In this document: piece by piece, positions 9,726 through 20,989 of the stretch
Numbering within the stretch: the first letter of the stretch is position 1
Layout of the letters: the number at the start of each line of letters is the position of its first letter
NCBI GenBank assembly: GCA_022769545.1
Contig: JALEJS010000034.1
Span: 1 to 64,000, forward strand
Length of the DNA: 64,000 bases
Source of the DNA: Blautia sp.
GTDB taxonomy: Bacteria > Bacillota > Clostridia > Lachnospirales > Lachnospiraceae
Direction of reading: 5' to 3'
The notes under the pieces: generated by a model
Seen by the model: the letters and a program-made list of their open reading frames with translations, nothing else
What the model was told of the DNA's origin: nothing
Database searches by the model: none
Position numbers and translations under genes: made by a program

Positions 9726-12700
9726 TTATTCTTCTTCTGTTGTTGTCACCAGATCCTTCTCCAGCTCTTCCAGAATTTCTTCTACACTTTCAGTGCTTTT
9801 AACCGGCTCCTCGTACACTTCTTCATGCACTTTTTCTTCCGGCATTCCAGTATCCAGTGCCACTTCGCTGTAGCGCTTCAGACCGGTACCGGCCGGAATC
9901 AGTTTTCCGATAATAACATTTTCCTTCAGTCCGATCAGCGGGTCAATCTTTCCTTTGATCGCAGCCTCTGTCAGAACCTTGGTTGTCTCCTGGAAGGAAG
10001 CAGCGGACATGAAGGAATTTGTTGCCAGAGCAGCTTTTGTGATACCAAGCATAACCTGTTTTCCTTCTGCCGGTGTTTTTCCTTCTTTTACCAGCGCTTC
10101 GTTTACCTCTTCGAAGTCGAGGACGTTCACCAGCGAACCCGGAAGGAAATCCGTGTCTCCGTTTTCTTCGATGCGAATCTTCTTCAGCATCTGACGGACA
10201 ATCACTTCGATATGCTTATCGCTGATCTCAACACCCTGAAGACGGTATACTCGCTGTACTTCGCGAAGCATATAGTCCTGAACCGCACGAACACCTTTGA
10301 TTCTCAGAATATCATGCGGGTTTACGCTACCTTCTGTCAGCTCATCGCCGGCTTCCAGCATCTGTCCATCCAGCACCTTCACACGGGATCCGTATGGAAT
10401 CAGATATGTCTTGGACTCTCCGCTCTCCGGATCGGTCACGATGATCTCACGTTTTTTCTTTGTATCATTGATGGCAGCCACACCTTTAATCTCAGTGATG
10501 ATTGCAAGACCTTTCGGCTTTCTCGCCTCAAAAAGCTCCTCGACACGGGGAAGACCCTGTGTGATGTCTCCGCCGGCAACACCACCGGTATGGAAGGTTC
10601 TCATGGTCAGCTGTGTACCAGGCTCACCGATCGACTGCGCTGCGATAATACCGACAGCCTCACCAACCTGTACCGCCTCACCGGTTGCCATGTTTGCGCC
10701 ATAGCATTTTGCACAGATTCCGCTCTTACACTTACAGGTAAGAATGGTACGGATCTTCACAGTATCAATCGCTTCTCCCTGTGCGTTCACGCCCTCCTTC
10801 ATGATACGGGCAGCACGCTTCGGTGTGATCATATGATTTGCTTTTACGATCACATCACCATCTTTGTTTGTGATAGTCTCACAGGAAAATCTTCCGGTGA
10901 TTCGCTCCTGCAGATTCTCAATTTCCTCTTTTCCGTCCATGAAGCCTTTGACATACATGCCGGAAATCTCATCCCTGTTTTCACAGCAATCCATCTCACG
11001 GACGATCAGCTCCTGAGATACATCAACCATTCGTCTGGTCAGGTAACCGGAGTCAGCCGTACGAAGCGCTGTATCGGAAAGTCCTTTACGTGCTCCATGC
11101 GCAGACATGAAGTACTCCAGTACGTCAAGACCTTCACGGAAGTTTGACTTGATAGGAAGCTCGATGGTATGACCGGTTGTATCCGCCATCAGGCCTCGCA
11201 TACCTGCCAGCTGTTTGATCTGTTTATCAGAACCACGGGCACCGGAGTCCGCCATCATGAAGATATTGTTGTACTTGTCCAGACCGCCCAGCAGAGCCTT
11301 CGTGAGCTCATCGTCAGTCTTTTTCCAGGTATCCACAACCTCTTTGTAACGTTCTTCTTCTGTGATCAGACCACGTTTGTAGTTCTTTGTGATCAGGTCC
11401 ACCGTATCCTGCGCCTGTTTGATCATTTCCGGCTTCTGCGGCGGAACCGTCATATCCGAAATCGATACCGTCATTGCCGCACGGGTGGAATATTTATAAC
11501 CAGTGGATTTGATGGCATCCAGGACCTCTGCGGTCTTGGTTGCACCATGTGTATTGATAACCTTTTCCAGAATCTGCTTCAGCTGCTTCTTGCCAACCAG
11601 GAAATCAATCTCCGGAAGAAGCTCATTGCCCGGAATGCTTCTGTCCACAAATCCGAGATCCTGCGGAAGAATTTCATTAAACAGCAGACGTCCCAGCGTG
11701 GTGCTTACATTTCCAGTGCATTTTTCTCCGTCCGCTGTGGTTTTGGTCATACGGACATTGATTCTTGTCTGCAGTGTGATTACTTTATTTTCATATGCAA
11801 GAATTGCTTCATTTACACTCTTAAAATATTTTCCTTCTCCCTTGCTTCCCGGTCTTTCCTGCGTCAGATAATAAATACCAAGAACCATATCCTGGGAAGG
11901 AACGGCTACCGGACCGCCGTCAGACGGCTTCAGCAGGTTGTTCGGTGAAAGCAGAAGGAAACGGCACTCTGCCTGTGCCTCTACAGACAGCGGAAGATGA
12001 ACTGCCATCTGGTCACCGTCAAAGTCTGCATTGAACGCTGTACAAACCAGCGGATGCAGCTTAATTGCCTTACCTTCTACCAGAATCGGCTCAAACGCCT
12101 GGATACCCAGACGATGCAGAGTAGGTGCACGGTTCAGCATAACCGGATGCTCCTTGATCACCTCTTCCAGCACATCCCACACAGCCGGCTCCAGCTTTTC
12201 CACCATTTTCTTTGCATTCTTAATATTATGAGAAGTTCCGTTTGCCACCAGCTCCTTCATAACAAAAGGCTTAAACAGCTCAATTGCCATTTCTTTCGGA
12301 AGACCGCACTGATAAATCTTCAGCTCCGGTCCCACGACGATAACGGAACGTCCGGAGTAGTCCACACGTTTTCCCAGAAGGTTCTGACGGAAACGTCCGG
12401 ATTTACCTTTCAGCATGTCAGAAAGAGATTTCAGTGCACGGTTGCCCGGTCCTGTTACCGGACGTCCGCGACGGCCATTGTCGATCAGGGCATCGACGGC
12501 TTCCTGAAGCATACGCTTTTCGTTGCGCACAATGATATCCGGAGCCCCAAGCTCCAGCAGTCTTTTCAGACGGTTGTTACGGTTGATGATTCTTCTGTAA
12601 AGATCATTCAGGTCAGATGTGGCGAAACGTCCGCCATCCAGCTGAACCATCGGACGAAGATCCGGCGGAATAACCGGAATCACCGTCATGATCATCCATT

Positions 12701-13397
12701 CCGGACGGTTGCCGGATTCACGGAAGGATTCCACAACCTCCAGACGCTTGATAATTCTGGCACGCTTCTGTCCTGTTGCGTCTGCCAGCTCCGCCTTCAG
12801 CTCCTCGGCATCCTTGTCCAGATCAATTGCTTCCAGAAGCTCTTTGATGGACTCTGCGCCCATGCCGGCACGGAATCCGCTGCCATACGCCTCACGGGCA
12901 TCCTGATACTCTCTTTCTGTCAGAACCTGTTTGTACTGCAGACCGGAATCCGCCGGATCCAGCACAATATAGTTGGCAAAGTAAAGTACCTTCTCCAGTG
13001 TCCGGGGAGACAGGTCAAGTATCAGTCCCATACGGGACGGAATTCCCTTGAAATACCAGATATGAGAAACCGGTGCTGCCAGCTCGATATGGCCCATACG
13101 CTCTCTGCGGACGGAAGCCTTTGTCACCTCAACTCCACATCGATCGCAGACAACACCCTTATAACGGATTTTTTTGTATTTGCCGCAGTGACATTCCCAA
13201 TCCTTGCTCGGCCCGAAGATCCTCTCACAGAAAAGACCGTCTTTTTCGGGCTTCAGAGTACGGTAGTTAATCGTCTCCGGCTTTAAGACTTCACCTCGTG
13301 ACCACTCTCTGATTTTCTCAGGGGACGCCAGTCCGATTTTGATGGCATCGAAAGTCATTGGCTGATATGCTGCTTTTGTATTGGTTGATTCTGCCAT
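9726..13397 (-). CDS. rpoC: DNA-directed RNA polymerase subunit beta'
   Basis: The beta' subunit forms the clamp and half of the active centre of RNA polymerase. The 1223-residue protein begins [20 protein letters not shown]. It has the N-terminal zinc finger ([20 protein letters not shown]), the catalytic magnesium loop [12 protein letters not shown], and the second zinc site [14 protein letters not shown] chose the start at 13397 because it restores the family N-terminus and follows AAAGGGGAAAG; 21 upstream codons are in frame but overlap the end of rpoB. It follows rpoB by 16 bases. Confidence 0.98.
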   Translation of the reverse strand: MAESTNTKAAYQPMTFDAIKIGLASPEKIREWSRGEVLKPETINYRTLKPEKDGLFCERIFGPSKDWECHCGKYKKIRYKGVVCDRCGVEVTKASVRRERMGHIELAAPVSHIWYFKGIPSRMGLILDLSPRTLEKVLYFANYIVLDPADSGLQYKQVLTEREYQDAREAYGSGFRAGMGAESIKELLEAIDLDKDAEELKAELADATGQKRARIIKRLEVVESFRESGNRPEWMIMTVIPVIPPDLRPMVQLDGGRFATSDLNDLYRRIINRNNRLKRLLELGAPDIIVRNEKRMLQEAVDALIDNGRRGRPVTGPGNRALKSLSDMLKGKSGRFRQNLLGKRVDYSGRSVIVVGPELKIYQCGLPKEMAIELFKPFVMKELVANGTSHNIKNAKKMVEKLEPAVWDVLEEVIKEHPVMLNRAPTLHRLGIQAFEPILVEGKAIKLHPLVCTAFNADFDGDQMAVHLPLSVEAQAECRFLLLSPNNLLKPSDGGPVAVPSQDMVLGIYYLTQERPGSKGEGKYFKSVNEAILAYENKVITLQTRINVRMTKTTADGEKCTGNVSTTLGRLLFNEILPQDLGFVDRSIPGNELLPEIDFLVGKKQLKQILEKVINTHGATKTAEVLDAIKSTGYKYSTRAAMTVSISDMTVPPQKPEMIKQAQDTVDLITKNYKRGLITEEERYKEVVDTWKKTDDELTKALLGGLDKYNNIFMMADSGARGSDKQIKQLAGMRGLMADTTGHTIELPIKSNFREGLDVLEYFMSAHGARKGLSDTALRTADSGYLTRRMVDVSQELIVREMDCCENRDEISGMYVKGFMDGKEEIENLQERITGRFSCETITNKDGDVIVKANHMITPKRAARIMKEGVNAQGEAIDTVKIRTILTCKCKSGICAKCYGANMATGEAVQVGEAVGIIAAQSIGEPGTQLTMRTFHTGGVAGGDITQGLPRVEELFEARKPKGLAIITEIKGVAAINDTKKKREIIVTDPESGESKTYLIPYGSRVKVLDGQMLEAGDELTEGSVNPHDILRIKGVRAVQDYMLREVQRVYRLQGVEISDKHIEVIVRQMLKKIRIEENGDTDFLPGSLVNVLDFEEVNEALVKEGKTPAEGKQVMLGITKAALATNSFMSAASFQETTKVLTEAAIKGKIDPLIGLKENVIIGKLIPAGTGLKRYSEVALDTGMPEEKVHEEVYEEPVKSTESVEEILEELEKDLVTTTEEE

Positions 13398-13413
13398 GTA
13401 TTCTTTCCCCTTT

Positions 13414-16400
13414 CTACTCTTCATCATCAAGAGTTTCATCAAACTCCATGAAATCGTCATCTTCGTCGTCGAAATCTTCTTCTACACCCACGAGTTCTCC
13501 GTCTTCAAACTCCTGCTGTGTATAGCCATGCTCTCCGAATGACTCCTCTTCTCTGTGGTTTCTGGAATCTCCTTCGATCACAGAGCGAAGATCTGTATCA
13601 CCGTAGTCCACAGTCTCCATGATTTCAACTTCTGTTCTGTCTTCTCTGAGCACTCTCACATCCAGACCGAGGGACTGCAGCTCTTTGAGCAGAACCTTGA
13701 AGGATTCCGGAATTCCCGGCTCAGGAATATTATCACCCTTGATAATTGCCTCGTATGTCTTAACACGGCCCACGACATCATCGGATTTCACCGTCAGGAT
13801 CTCCTGCAGCGTGTAGGAAGCGCCATATGCCTCCAGCGCCCAGACCTCCATCTCTCCGAAACGCTGTCCGCCGAACTGTGCCTTACCGCCCAGCGGCTGC
13901 TGTGTAACCAGAGAGTATGGACCCGTGGAACGTGCATGGATCTTATCGTCTACCAGATGATGCAGCTTCAGATAATGCATGTGTCCGATGGTTACCGGAC
14001 TGTCAAAATATTCACCGGTACGTCCGTCACGAAGGCGAACTTTACCGTCTCTGGACAGGGGAACCCCTTTCCAGAGCTCTCTGTGTGCCTTGTTCTCATC
14101 CAGGAACTGCATTACCTCCGGTGCAAGTGTATCTTCATATTTTGCACGGAATTCCTCAAAATCTTCCGTGTTTACATAATCGTTCGCCAGTTCCAGCGTA
14201 TCCTGAATATCTTTCTCGTTCGCACCGTCAAATACCGGTGTGGCGATGTTAAATCCAAGTGCCTTCGCCGCCAGACTCAGGTGAATCTCCAGGACCTGTC
14301 CGATGTTCATACGAGACGGCACACCCAGCGGATTCAGCACGATATCCAGCGGACGGCCATTGGGCAGGAACGGCATATCTTCCACCGGAAGCACACGGGA
14401 AACAACACCCTTGTTGCCGTGACGGCCGGCCATCTTGTCACCAACAGAAATTTTTCTCTTCTGTGCAATGTAAATACGCACAGACTGATTTACACCGGGA
14501 GACAGCTCATCGCCATTCTCTCTGGTAAATACCTTTGCATCTACAACAATACCGTATTCACCGTGAGGTACCTTCAGAGAAGTGTCACGTACCTCGCGGG
14601 CCTTCTCACCGAAGATTGCACGCAGAAGGCGTTCTTCTGCCGTCAGCTCTGTCTCACCCTTCGGAGTTACCTTGCCGACCAGAATATCTCCCGCGCGAAC
14701 CTCTGCCCCGATACGGATGATTCCACGTTCATCCAGATCCTTCAGTGCTTCATCACCCACGCCCGGAACATCTCGTGTGATCTCTTCCGGCCCCAGCTTG
14801 GTATCGCGGGATTCCACTTCATATTCTTCAATATGAATGGACGTATATACGTCATTCTGAACCAGTCTTTCACTTAAGAGAACTGCATCCTCGTAGTTAT
14901 AACCCTCCCAGGTCATGAAACCGATCAGCGGATTTTTACCCAGCGCCAGCTCTCCATTGGACGTGGACGGGCCGTCTGCGATCACCTGTCCGGCTTCCAC
15001 ATGCTCGCCCTGGAAAACAACCGGCTTCTGATTATAGCAGTTGCTCTGGTTGCTTCTCATAAATTTTGTCAGATGATAGTCATCTCTGGTTCCGTCATCA
15101 TTTTTAATCGTAATATCTGTGGAGGTAGAGCGTTCCACCGTTCCGGACTTTCTCGCCACGATGCACACACCGGAGTCCACAGCCGTCTTCGTCTCCATAC
15201 CGGTACCGACAACCGGGGCCTCTGTGATCATAAGCGGTACAGCCTGACGCTGCATGTTGGATCCCATCAGCGCACGGTTCGCATCGTCATTCTGCAGGAA
15301 CGGAATCAGCGCTGTCGCAACAGAGAACACCATCTTCGGAGACACATCCATGTAATCAAACATATTGCGCTCATATTCCTGTGTCTCTTCGCGATAACGG
15401 CCGGATACATTTTTACGGATAAAATGCCCTTCTGCATCCAGCGGCTCGTTCGCCTGCGCCACATGGTAATTATCCTCTTCATCCGCAGTCATATAGACAA
15501 CTTCCTCTGTAACACGCGGATTTTTCGGATCTGATTTATCTATTTTTCGATACGGAGCTTCCACAAAACCATACTGATTAATTCTTGCATAGGATGCAAG
15601 TGAGTTGATCAGACCGATGTTCGGTCCTTCAGGGGTCTCAATCGGACACATTCTTCCATAATGAGAATAGTGTACGTCTCGAACCTCGAATCCGGCTCTG
15701 TCACGGGAAAGACCGCCCGGTCCCAATGCGGACAGACGTCTCTTATGCGTCAGCTCACCCAGCGGGTTATTCTGATCCATGAACTGGGACAGCTGGGAAG
15801 AACCAAAGAACTCCTTCACAGCCGCCGTAACCGGCTTGATATTAATCAGGGACTGCGGAGAAATATTCTCTGTGTCCTGTGTTGTCATTCTTTCGCGAAC
15901 CACACGTTCCAGTCTGGAAAGACCGATACGATACTGGTTCTGCAGCAGTTCACCAACGGCACGGATACGACGATTTCCCAGGTGGTCGATATCATCATCA
16001 TTTCCAAGGCCGTATTCCAGATGCATATTATAGTTAATGGAAGCAAAAATATCTTCCCGTGTAATGTGCTTCGGAATCAGATCATGCACATCACGCTTCA
16101 CTGCCGCAATTCTGTCCTCCAGGCTGTCATTATCTTCCAGAATTTTTTCCAGGACAGGATAATATACTAATTCTGTAATTCCAATACTCTTCGGATCTTC
16201 AATTTCCGGAAGGAAATGACGGATATCCACCATCATACTGGAGAGGACTTTGATTTTCCGGTCTTCTTCTCCCTGAATCCATACATACGGAACAGCTGCA
16301 TTCTGGATCTCGCGGGCCAGTTCTCTGGTCACATTGGCACCCTCTTCTGCGAGGATTTCACCGGTAAGAGGATCCACAACAGTCTCTGCAAGCTTATGTC

Positions 16401-17271
16401 CGACAATACGTTTGTCAAAGTGAAGCTTCTTATTAAATTTATAACGTCCGACCTTTGCCAGATCATACCTTCTCGGATCGAAGAACATGGCTGTAATCAG
16501 GCTTTCCGCACTCTCTACCGCAAGCGGCTCGCCCGGTCGGATCTTCTTGTAAAGCTCCAGCAGACCTTCCTGATAATTGGTAGAAGTATCCTTTCCGAAG
16601 CTGGCGAGAATCTTCGGTTCCTCACCAAACAGCTCCACGATCTCCGCATTTGTGCCTACTCCCAATGCACGAATCAATACGGTAATGGGAACTTTTCGGG
16701 TTCTGTCCACACGAACATAAAATACATCATTGGAATCTGTCTCATATTCCAGCCATGCGCCTCTGTTTGGAATAACGGTACTGGAAAATAACCGTTTTCC
16801 CACTTTATCGTGGGCAATGGCATAGTAAATACCAGGGGAACGTACCAGCTGGCTTACAATCACTCGCTCTGCTCCGTTTATCACAAACGTTCCTGTAGCA
16901 GTCATTAACGGCAGATCACCCATAAAAATCTCATGTTCATTGATTTCTTCGGTTTCCTTGTTGATCAGTCTTACACGAACCTTCAAAGGCGCTGCATAAG
17001 TTACGTCGCGTTCTTTACACTGCTCGATGGTGTATTTTGCATCTTTTTCCTCGAACGTAAAGTCAATGAACTCCAGACTGAGTTTTCCGCTGTAATCAGT
17101 AATCGGAGAGATATCATCAAATACTTCTTTCAATCCCTCGTCAAGAAACCACTGGTAGGAATCTTTCTGGACTTCGATCAGGTTTGGCATTTCCAGGACT
17201 TCTTTTTGTCTCTGGTAACTCATGCGCATGCTTTTTCCAGTTTTTACAGAACGAATTCTGTTTTTTTCCAT
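13414..17271 (-). CDS. rpoB: DNA-directed RNA polymerase subunit beta
   Basis: The beta subunit makes up the other half of the RNA polymerase active centre and is the target of rifampicin. The 1285-residue protein starts [20 protein letters not shown]. The rifampicin cluster reads [28 protein letters not shown] in two adjoining parts with no classical resistance change (Q, D, H and S positions are wild type). The C-terminus ends in an acidic tail rich in D and E. The start at 17271 follows GGGGTGAAACGTCA. It has a promoter of its own as well as read-through from rplJL. Confidence 0.98.
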   Translation of the reverse strand: MEKNRIRSVKTGKSMRMSYQRQKEVLEMPNLIEVQKDSYQWFLDEGLKEVFDDISPITDYSGKLSLEFIDFTFEEKDAKYTIEQCKERDVTYAAPLKVRVRLINKETEEINEHEIFMGDLPLMTATGTFVINGAERVIVSQLVRSPGIYYAIAHDKVGKRLFSSTVIPNRGAWLEYETDSNDVFYVRVDRTRKVPITVLIRALGVGTNAEIVELFGEEPKILASFGKDTSTNYQEGLLELYKKIRPGEPLAVESAESLITAMFFDPRRYDLAKVGRYKFNKKLHFDKRIVGHKLAETVVDPLTGEILAEEGANVTRELAREIQNAAVPYVWIQGEEDRKIKVLSSMMVDIRHFLPEIEDPKSIGITELVYYPVLEKILEDNDSLEDRIAAVKRDVHDLIPKHITREDIFASINYNMHLEYGLGNDDDIDHLGNRRIRAVGELLQNQYRIGLSRLERVVRERMTTQDTENISPQSLINIKPVTAAVKEFFGSSQLSQFMDQNNPLGELTHKRRLSALGPGGLSRDRAGFEVRDVHYSHYGRMCPIETPEGPNIGLINSLASYARINQYGFVEAPYRKIDKSDPKNPRVTEEVVYMTADEEDNYHVAQANEPLDAEGHFIRKNVSGRYREETQEYERNMFDYMDVSPKMVFSVATALIPFLQNDDANRALMGSNMQRQAVPLMITEAPVVGTGMETKTAVDSGVCIVARKSGTVERSTSTDITIKNDDGTRDDYHLTKFMRSNQSNCYNQKPVVFQGEHVEAGQVIADGPSTSNGELALGKNPLIGFMTWEGYNYEDAVLLSERLVQNDVYTSIHIEEYEVESRDTKLGPEEITRDVPGVGDEALKDLDERGIIRIGAEVRAGDILVGKVTPKGETELTAEERLLRAIFGEKAREVRDTSLKVPHGEYGIVVDAKVFTRENGDELSPGVNQSVRIYIAQKRKISVGDKMAGRHGNKGVVSRVLPVEDMPFLPNGRPLDIVLNPLGVPSRMNIGQVLEIHLSLAAKALGFNIATPVFDGANEKDIQDTLELANDYVNTEDFEEFRAKYEDTLAPEVMQFLDENKAHRELWKGVPLSRDGKVRLRDGRTGEYFDSPVTIGHMHYLKLHHLVDDKIHARSTGPYSLVTQQPLGGKAQFGGQRFGEMEVWALEAYGASYTLQEILTVKSDDVVGRVKTYEAIIKGDNIPEPGIPESFKVLLKELQSLGLDVRVLREDRTEVEIMETVDYGDTDLRSVIEGDSRNHREEESFGEHGYTQQEFEDGELVGVEEDFDDEDDDFMEFDETLDDEE

Positions 17272-17367
17272 TGACGTTTCACCCCTGTTTTTCTTAAATT
17301 TATTACAACATGTTCCCACTAAACAACAGACATAGTAGGCATATCTTGCCATAATATAGCATTCTTC

Positions 17368-17396
17368 ACTATAGCACAACAAAAAAAGCCTGTCAA
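17368..17396 (-). promoter_or_regulatory. Internal sigma-A promoter for rpoBC
   Basis: TTGACA and TATAGT are separated by 17 bases on the minus strand, about 97 bases upstream of the rpoB start. A weaker overlapping pair (TTGTGC-17-TATTAT) lies 17 bases further downstream. Confidence 0.7.
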
Positions 17397-17531
17397 CAAT
17401 ATCTTTCAGAATTTTTCACATTTTTTTGTTCGTTTTTTTATAACATATGCTGTATTTACGCACATCCCAAACAGATCGTTATTCTGTCAGTAAACAAAGC
17501 GGACAAGTCCGCTTCGAACTCCCTATGATGC

Positions 17532-17578
17532 AAAAAAAGCTGTCATGCCGCGGCCACAGGACCACAGCATGACAGCTT
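17532..17578 (-). terminator. Terminator or attenuator after rplL
   Basis: A 12-bp perfect stem (AAGCTGTCATGC with GCATGACAGCTT) and a GC-rich loop are followed by a run of T on the minus strand. Since rpoBC follows, it probably acts as a partial terminator that sets the L12 to polymerase ratio. Confidence 0.75.
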
Positions 17579-17598
17579 CCGCTTTTGTCATTCTCTGA

Positions 17599-17970
17599 TT
17601 ATTTAAGAGTAACTTTAGCGCCTTCTGCTTCCAGTTTTGCTTTAAGATCTTCTGCTTCTGCTTTGGAAACAGCTTCTTTCACAACCTTCGGAGCACCGTC
17701 AACAACTTCTTTTGCTTCTTTCAGTCCAAGACCGGTTACTTCACGAACAACTTTGATAACTTTAACCTTGTTCGGGCCTACTTCTGTCAGTTCTACATCG
17801 AACTCATCTTTTTCTTCTGCTGCTTCTGCCGGGCCAGCTGCTGCTACTACAACACCTGCTGCTGCGGATACGCCAAACTCTTCTTCACAAGCTTTTACCA
17901 GCTCGTTCAGCTCTAATACGGATAATTCTTTGATAGCTTCAATAAATTCAGCTGTTGTTAATTTTGCCAT
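17599..17970 (-). CDS. rplL: 50S ribosomal protein L7/L12
   Basis: L7/L12 forms the flexible stalk that recruits translational GTPases. The 123-residue protein has the N-terminal dimerisation helices ([20 protein letters not shown]), an alanine-rich hinge at about residues 35-52, and the C-terminal domain with [15 protein letters not shown], which contacts EF-Tu and EF-G. I chose the ATG at 17970, which follows GGAGGAAAATAAA, over an in-frame start five codons upstream that lies inside the ribosome site. It follows rplJ by 43 bases. Confidence 0.97.
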   Translation of the reverse strand: MAKLTTAEFIEAIKELSVLELNELVKACEEEFGVSAAAGVVVAAAGPAEAAEEKDEFDVELTEVGPNKVKVIKVVREVTGLGLKEAKEVVDGAPKVVKEAVSKAEAEDLKAKLEAEGAKVTLK

Positions 17971-18013
17971 TTTATTTTCCTCCATTTATTTTTCGTTTTA
18001 TTATTTTAATAAA

Positions 18014-18547
18014 TTATTCTGCAGCCGGAGCTTCTTCTGCTTTCGCTGCAATTGCTGCTTCAGCACCACCTGCTTCTGCAACCTGGTTAAGAACACGTGC
18101 AAGGTTGGTAATCGGGGACTGAATGCTTCCAAGCAGTTTTGCAAGAAGTTCGTCTCTGGACGGAATGCTTGCCAGTGCCTGTACACCCGCCTGATCATTG
18201 TAATTTCCTTCAACCACACCTGCGATCAGTTCCAGTTTCGGGAACTGTTTTGCATATTTAGCCAGAATTCTTGCCGGAGCAGTTGCGTCTGTCTTGGAAA
18301 CCGCGATTGCGTTTGTTCCTTCCAGATGCTTATCCAGGCATTCATATGCTGTGCCTTCAAATGCACGATGCATCATGGTGTTCTTATATACTTTATAAAA
18401 TACACCAGACTCTCTCAGCTCTTTACGAAGAATGGTATCCTGTTCTACGGTCAGACCGCTGTAGTTTACAAGTACTACAGACTGGGCGTCTTTCACGCTC
18501 TCAGCAATTTCTTCTACGATTGGCTGTTTCAGTTCTACTTTTGCCAT
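18014..18547 (-). CDS. rplJ: 50S ribosomal protein L10
   Basis: L10 anchors the L7/L12 stalk to 23S rRNA and represses its own operon by binding the leader RNA. The 177-residue product starts MAKVELKQPIVEEI, shows VLVNYSGLTVEQDT and LAKLLGSIQSPITNL, and ends in an alanine/glutamate-rich L12-binding tail. The ATG at 18547 gives the family N-terminus; the overlapping GTG four codons upstream is closer to AAGGAGG but unlikely. The usual upstream rplK-rplA pair is absent; an acetyltransferase gene lies there instead. Confidence 0.96.
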   Translation of the reverse strand: MAKVELKQPIVEEIAESVKDAQSVVLVNYSGLTVEQDTILRKELRESGVFYKVYKNTMMHRAFEGTAYECLDKHLEGTNAIAVSKTDATAPARILAKYAKQFPKLELIAGVVEGNYNDQAGVQALASIPSRDELLAKLLGSIQSPITNLARVLNQVAEAGGAEAAIAAKAEEAPAAE

Positions 18548-18579
18548 GAAATGGTACACCTCCTTATAGATTTGTATAC

Positions 18580-18712
18580 CGCCGATAAAAAAGGATCCTA
18601 CTGCATGACAGTAAGACCCTGGTAATCTTTCTCAGAATACTATGTCCTCGGTAGGCGTTTTAATCCTTATGCCTTACGGCACCTACTGTCTTCGGCAGCG
18701 TTCTGTAGTACG
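18580..18712 (-). ncRNA. Ribosomal protein L10 leader RNA
   Basis: The minus-strand leader between the promoter and rplJ contains GCCGAAGACAGTAGGTGC and a downstream pairing partner GCCTACCGAGG. It ends in a hairpin (CCTACTGCATGACAGTAAG region) just before the gene. This is the typical L10 leader of Firmicutes, whose kink-turn is bound by L10(L12) to repress rplJL. The boundaries are approximate. Confidence 0.8.
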
Positions 18713-18738
18713 ATATCATTTTTACAGCGGAATGTCAA
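18710..18738 (-). promoter_or_regulatory. Promoter of the L10 leader-rplJL unit
   Basis: TTGACA is followed after 17 bases by TATCGT on the minus strand. Directly upstream is a 10-bp inverted repeat, GTAAAATTTT (18746-18755 and 18772-18781), which could serve as an AT-rich UP element or as the terminator of the preceding gene. Confidence 0.65.
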
Positions 18739-18782
18739 GTTTTTTGTAAAATTTTTCTTGCTGTATTCTGCAAAATTTTACT

Positions 18783-19352
18783 TTAAATGTCTTTTTTCTG
18801 TGGATCCTCCATCGGATGCATTTTACCCGCCAGTATCACCTGGTCTTTCATCATTTTTTCAAGGAACCCGGCATATTCTTCATACGTAAGCACGCCGTCC
18901 GAAGAAAGCAGTTCAAAGTCCGTGCCGTAGACATAGGCAAATACTCCTGTTTCCTTCACACCATTCTTCATATAAAAATGCTTTCTGCGCTTCCTCTCCT
19001 CATAATTTTCCGCCTGCGGATTCAGCGCTTCGATTTCCAGAATATATTTCCGATCCCGAAAACGTTCCAGCATTTCCTGAATGGCCAGGCTGCCCAGACC
19101 GGTTCCCCGAACACTGTCCTCTATGGCAAAATAATCCAGAAGAGCCTTGTCCCCGGAAATCATATTGATGATCAGTCCGGCGAACCTTCCCTCCTGCTCA
19201 AGAGACAGTATTTCCAGTCTTCCTTCCGCCTCCATCTTCTCAAAAAGCCAGAGCGGTTTCTTCTCTGCTTCCGGAAATGCACGCTCATACAGTTCCCAAA
19301 GCGGCTTTTCATACTTTTTTCCAGCTTCACTTCTTATATTAATAATCTTCAT
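18783..19352 (-). CDS. GNAT-family N-acetyltransferase
   Basis: A 189-residue protein with the GNAT fold. Its acetyl-CoA motif A reads EDSVRGTGLGSLAIQEML near residue 85, preceded by the beta-4 strand ALLDYFAIE. The C-terminal part KHFYMKNGVKETG resembles the usual motif B region. The acceptor substrate cannot be told from sequence. It begins two bases after the stop of the small protein upstream and is probably co-transcribed with it. Confidence 0.85.
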   Translation of the reverse strand: MKIINIRSEAGKKYEKPLWELYERAFPEAEKKPLWLFEKMEAEGRLEILSLEQEGRFAGLIINMISGDKALLDYFAIEDSVRGTGLGSLAIQEMLERFRDRKYILEIEALNPQAENYEERKRRKHFYMKNGVKETGVFAYVYGTDFELLSSDGVLTYEEYAGFLEKMMKDQVILAGKMHPMEDPQKKDI

Positions 19353-19354
19353 TT

Positions 19355-19603
19355 TTACCCCGCCATATCCGGCCAGGAACGAATCTCTGCCGAAATCTTC
19401 TGTTCATAGTCACCTTCCACATCCTCACTGCGTCCTGCCGCAAACACATTGGTTTCTGCACCCCAGCCTCCGTCCTGAAACTCCCACACATGAAATTTCA
19501 GTCCGCGAAACAGAAAGTCCAGACTCCCGCAGCCATCCTCTTCTGTATATTCATATGATATTCCTTTTTCCTTTAAGGCATCCTGTATCTTTCCCAGACG
19601 CAT
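19355..19603 (-). CDS. Small conserved protein of unknown function
   Basis: An 82-residue soluble protein starting MRLGKIQDALKEKGISYEYTE. It reads as a compact alpha/beta protein, with a conserved-looking LKFHVWEFQDGGWGAETN segment. I do not assign a function. The ATG at 19603 follows GAAAGGAGACAGAAG, so I reject a longer form beginning 14 codons upstream. It lies between a DUF6472-type gene and the acetyltransferase on the same strand with almost no spacing, which suggests one three-gene operon. Confidence 0.7.
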   Translation of the reverse strand: MRLGKIQDALKEKGISYEYTEEDGCGSLDFLFRGLKFHVWEFQDGGWGAETNVFAAGRSEDVEGDYEQKISAEIRSWPDMAG

Positions 19604-19641
19604 CTTCTGTCTCCTTTCCTGACCAGCCGCATTTTCTCTCT

Positions 19642-19818
19642 TCACATCTGACTGCGCACGATCCGATATTCATCCCCCATCTGAAAATAGGGACACTGTT
19701 TAAAATCACCGGTGATAAATCTGGCCATCTCATCTTCGTCCAGATTCACTTCACAGATATAACATTCACATTCGTCATCATAAGAATAATTCGCACAATA
19801 CTCACAGTTACTGCTCAT
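19642..19818 (-). CDS. DUF6472-type cysteine-rich small protein
   Basis: A 58-residue protein with N-terminus MSSNCEYCANYSYDDECECY. Its five cysteines (residues 5, 8, 18, 20 and 42) include a CxxC pair, and it is very acidic. The arrangement suggests a small zinc-binding or redox protein. I recognise the family (DUF6472) from other Lachnospiraceae; its function is unknown. The ATG follows GGGGGAG at good spacing. It begins the short operon with the 82-residue protein and the acetyltransferase. Confidence 0.75.
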   Translation of the reverse strand: MSSNCEYCANYSYDDECECYICEVNLDEDEMARFITGDFKQCPYFQMGDEYRIVRSQM

Positions 19819-19909
19819 GTCTCACACTCCCCCTGCACGGTGCCTCTTTCCGACCCGGATCCGGTCACTGTCTCAGCTGCATTTCTGCAATACCATTTTA
19901 AACGAATAT

Positions 19910-19957
19910 AAGAAAAAATCAAGCCCTGTCACGAGCAGTCTTTGCATGACAGGACTT
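19910..19957 (-). terminator. Terminator of the lactate dehydrogenase-Etf operon
   Basis: On the minus strand AAGTCCTGTCA pairs with TGACAGGGCTT around a 15-base loop, followed by a T-rich tail. It lies directly after etfA. Confidence 0.8.
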
Positions 19958-19968
19958 TTGATTCTTAT

Positions 19969-20976
19969 TTATGCTTTCTGTTCCTTAAATGCAGCAATCA
20001 GCGCCGGGACAACTTCATTCAGATTTCCGACAATTCCATAATCCGCAACATTGAAAATCGGCGCATCCGGATCTTTGTTTATCGCAATAATCGTATCCGC
20101 CCCGGATATACCGGTCAGATGCTGGATCGCACCCGAAATACCAATGGCAAAATATACCTTTGGAGCAACCGTTTTGCCAGACTGTCCCACCTGATAAACC
20201 TGCGGTTTCCAGCCGGCATCCACAACTGCACGGCTGCAGCCCACCGTCGCTCCCAGCACATCTGCCAGCTCTTCGATGATTTTAAAATTCTCCGCCGAGC
20301 CGATTCCCCGACCACCGGAAACAATGATTTCCGCCTCTGAAAGGTTCACGGTCTCCGCAACCTCCTGTACCCGTTCCACAAGCGTAGTACGAATCTGTTC
20401 TTCCGGAACATGAATATCTTCCTTTATAATTTTGCCGGTACGTTCCCTGTCGTAACCTCCCTTTTTAAACACTCCCGGACGCACGGTTCCCATTTGTGGA
20501 CGGTTGTTTGGACACATAATCGTGGCCATCAGATTTCCGCCAAATGTCGGACGTGTCCATGCCATATTACCCGTTTCCTCATCTACACCGATTTCCGTAC
20601 AGTCCGCCGTCAGCCCTGTTCGGATGCGGCAGGAAACCCTCGGCCCAAGATCACGGCCATTGTTCGTCGCACCGACGATCAACGTTTCCGGTTTGTATTT
20701 TTCTGTCAGTGCCACAAGCGCATTTGCAAAAGCATCCGTCGTATAATATTCATATTCCGGTCCATCCACGACAATTGCCGAATCTGCACCATAGGCAATC
20801 GCATCCCGGGCAATCGCATCCACCTGGTATCCGATAACGACAGCTACCAGCTCACATCCTTTCTTCTGTGCAAGCGGCTTCGCCGCATTCAGGAGCTCAT
20901 ATCCCACATTCTTCGCCTTACCACACTCTGTTTCAATAAAAATCCACATGTTTTTATAATCATTCAGATCACTCAT
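19969..20976 (-). CDS. etfA: Electron transfer flavoprotein subunit alpha
   Basis: A 335-residue EtfA (LctC-like). With EtfB and the adjacent dehydrogenase it would pass electrons between lactate, NAD and ferredoxin by flavin-based electron confurcation, as known for Acetobacterium woodii LctBCD. The C-terminal FAD domain shows VSGGRGIG and [19 protein letters not shown], the EtfA signature. I saw no N-terminal ferredoxin extension. The start at 20976 ([15 protein letters not shown]) follows GAGGAGGGCGAGAGA. It follows etfB by 13 bases and is the last gene of the operon. Confidence 0.95.
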   Translation of the reverse strand: MSDLNDYKNMWIFIETECGKAKNVGYELLNAAKPLAQKKGCELVAVVIGYQVDAIARDAIAYGADSAIVVDGPEYEYYTTDAFANALVALTEKYKPETLIVGATNNGRDLGPRVSCRIRTGLTADCTEIGVDEETGNMAWTRPTFGGNLMATIMCPNNRPQMGTVRPGVFKKGGYDRERTGKIIKEDIHVPEEQIRTTLVERVQEVAETVNLSEAEIIVSGGRGIGSAENFKIIEELADVLGATVGCSRAVVDAGWKPQVYQVGQSGKTVAPKVYFAIGISGAIQHLTGISGADTIIAINKDPDAPIFNVADYGIVGNLNEVVPALIAAFKEQKA

Positions 20977-20989
20977 TCTCTCGCCCTCC

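Larger units (their letters stand above)
17272..17598 (-). other. rplL-rpoB intergenic region
   Basis: This 327-base gap holds a strong hairpin with U-tract just after rplL (17532-17578) and a consensus promoter nearer rpoB (17368-17396). Together they would uncouple polymerase synthesis from L10/L12 synthesis. I see no further gene. Confidence 0.65.
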
